DNA of 64,000 nucleotides from Tritrichomonas musculus (taxonomy: Eukaryota; Parabasalia; Tritrichomonadida; Tritrichomonadidae): the NCBI GenBank assembly GCA_039105265.1, contig JAPFFF010000005.1, positions 1,240,001-1,304,000 of the forward strand. Reading direction: 5' to 3'. The notes under the pieces were generated by a model, which was not told where the DNA came from, did no database searches, and was given only the letters and a program-made list of their open reading frames with translations. Within the stretch, counting starts at the first letter, position 1; each line of letters starts with the position of its first letter. Positions 63,182-64,000 of the stretch are shown here, piece after piece. The position numbers and the translations under genes are program-made.

Positions 63182-64000
63182 ATGCTTCTTATTCTTTTTT
63201 TTTGTTTATGCATTAAATTTAGACAACCGACTTTCCCTCATCGACCAAAAGGTGAAATTATATATTTTCAATCTTTTACAGAGAATAATTGGGTTGATAG
63301 ATGGTTTGTAACTAATGCTCCAAACTATACAGGAGAATGGCGTGTAAATACTTCTATTTCTCCCCAATGCATTTTAGGCGAGAAGATGCTATATATGATG
63401 ACCAAAAAATCATTTCACGGAGTTTCTTCAAAGTTGAATCAATTTTTTTCAGTTAAAAATAAAACACTTGTTCTTCAATACGAAGTTAGATATCAAAATA
63501 ATATTGAATGCGCTGGCTCTTATATCAAATTATTTGGGAAAGATTTCAATGCAGCAACATTGACAAACGAGACACGATTTATTTTAATGTTTGGCCCAGA
63601 TCATTGTGATAAATCTGATAAAGTTCATTTTATATTAAACGTCAAGAATCGCATCACTGGCAAATACGAAAAAAAAGAGCTGAAAATGCCACCAGCTACA
63701 AAACTAAACAAATTAACAAATCTTTATACATTAATTATCAGACCAGACAGCACCTATGATATTCGAATTAATGATAAAAAAGTAAAAAGAGGCAATATTT
63801 TTACTGATTTTGAGCCTTCGATTAATCCACCAAAATATATAGATGATCCACGCGATATCAAACCTCAAGATTGGGTTGATGATCCAATGATGGATGATCC
63901 ATCGTATCCAAAGCCAGAAGACTGGGATGAAAATGAACCAGAATATATTAATGACCCTAATCGTCTTAATCCACCTGAAGGATGGTATATTAATGAACCC
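63182..64000 (+). CDS. Calnexin/calreticulin-type lectin chaperone (5' part, runs off the window)
   Basis: 273 codons from ATG at 63182 to the right edge, without a stop. The start MLLILFFCLCIKF is a short signal peptide. The lectin-like domain is recognised by ENNWVDRWFVTNAPNYTGEW, the ECAGSYIKLF block, RFILMFGPDHCD with KVHFIL, and NLYTLIIRPDSTYDIRIND. The proline-rich arm begins near residue 217 with repeats DPRDIKPQDW, DPSYPKPEDWDENEP and NPPEGWYINEP. The protein should bind monoglucosylated N-glycans and Ca2+ in the ER lumen. A C-terminal membrane segment (calnexin) or a KDEL-like tail (calreticulin) lies outside the window, so the two cannot be separated. The usual CGG of the lectin site reads CAG here. 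Confidence 0.9.
   Translation, partial: MLLILFFCLCIKFRQPTFPHRPKGEIIYFQSFTENNWVDRWFVTNAPNYTGEWRVNTSISPQCILGEKMLYMMTKKSFHGVSSKLNQFFSVKNKTLVLQYEVRYQNNIECAGSYIKLFGKDFNAATLTNETRFILMFGPDHCDKSDKVHFILNVKNRITGKYEKKELKMPPATKLNKLTNLYTLIIRPDSTYDIRINDKKVKRGNIFTDFEPSINPPKYIDDPRDIKPQDWVDDPMMDDPSYPKPEDWDENEPEYINDPNRLNPPEGWYINEP

Noticed and set aside
1-64000. Spliceosomal introns
   Set aside because: No trichomonad-type intron (5' GTAYGT with ACTAACACACAG-like 3' end) was seen interrupting a gene; all confident genes are single open frames.

Overview
The window looks like nuclear DNA of a parabasalid flagellate, most likely Tritrichomonas (T. foetus-like). The evidence is AT-rich sequence, long intron-free genes, very short 5' leaders with TCA-type initiator-like motifs just before the ATG, and a trichomonad gene repertoire: BspA-like leucine-rich repeats, Sel1-repeat kinase, DUF3447/ankyrin relic, glucokinase, and flagellar proteins. 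No rRNA, tRNA, CRISPR array or prokaryotic operon structure was seen. The species is inferred from content and has not been searched.

Layout: 1-11.2 kb is gene-dense. It holds the tail of a probable Sel1-repeat gene, a LisH/RasGEF protein, a 1561-residue kinase with a long Sel1 superhelix, a putatively myristoylated BspA-like protein, a small BRICK1-like coiled-coil protein and a probable SAGA subunit (Ada1/TADA1-like). From 11,253 to 20,600 an apparently whole 9.35-kb Mutator-like (MULE) DNA transposon sits between 8-bp target-site duplications (AAAATGTT). Its terminal inverted repeats are composite: a 328-bp outer arm followed by a minisatellite of 135-bp units, 35 copies on the left and 12 on the right, with a single MULE transposase gene in the middle. 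This is the most striking object in the window.

From 20.7 to 30 kb come an EF-hand calcineurin-B-like protein, RMI1-like OB-fold protein, dynein regulatory complex subunit DRC1, glucokinase, aldo/keto reductase and a small NTF2/SnoaL-fold protein. From 30 to 35.5 kb the sequence is AT-rich and relic-laden, with a broken DUF3447 ankyrin gene and a short A-tailed triple repeat. At 35.5-48 kb lie an 1801-residue WD-repeat protein with a disordered tail and a full-length glycogen debranching enzyme. From 48 to 54.5 kb there are no convincing genes, but there are three different minisatellites and a group of hairpins built on ACTTTTTGA. The right end (54.5-64 kb) encodes two unassigned or ankyrin proteins, a PROPPIN (Atg18/WIPI), an AP-complex beta adaptin divergently arranged with it, a TMCO1-like ER membrane protein and the 5' part of a calnexin/calreticulin-type chaperone.

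Functionally the recognisable genes cover carbohydrate metabolism (debranching enzyme and glucokinase feed glycogen and glucose into glycolysis), membrane traffic and autophagy (AP beta, PROPPIN), ER function (TMCO1, calnexin), flagellar motility (DRC1, perhaps the WD protein) and signalling (RasGEF, kinase, EF-hand). They are not arranged as an operon or pathway cluster.
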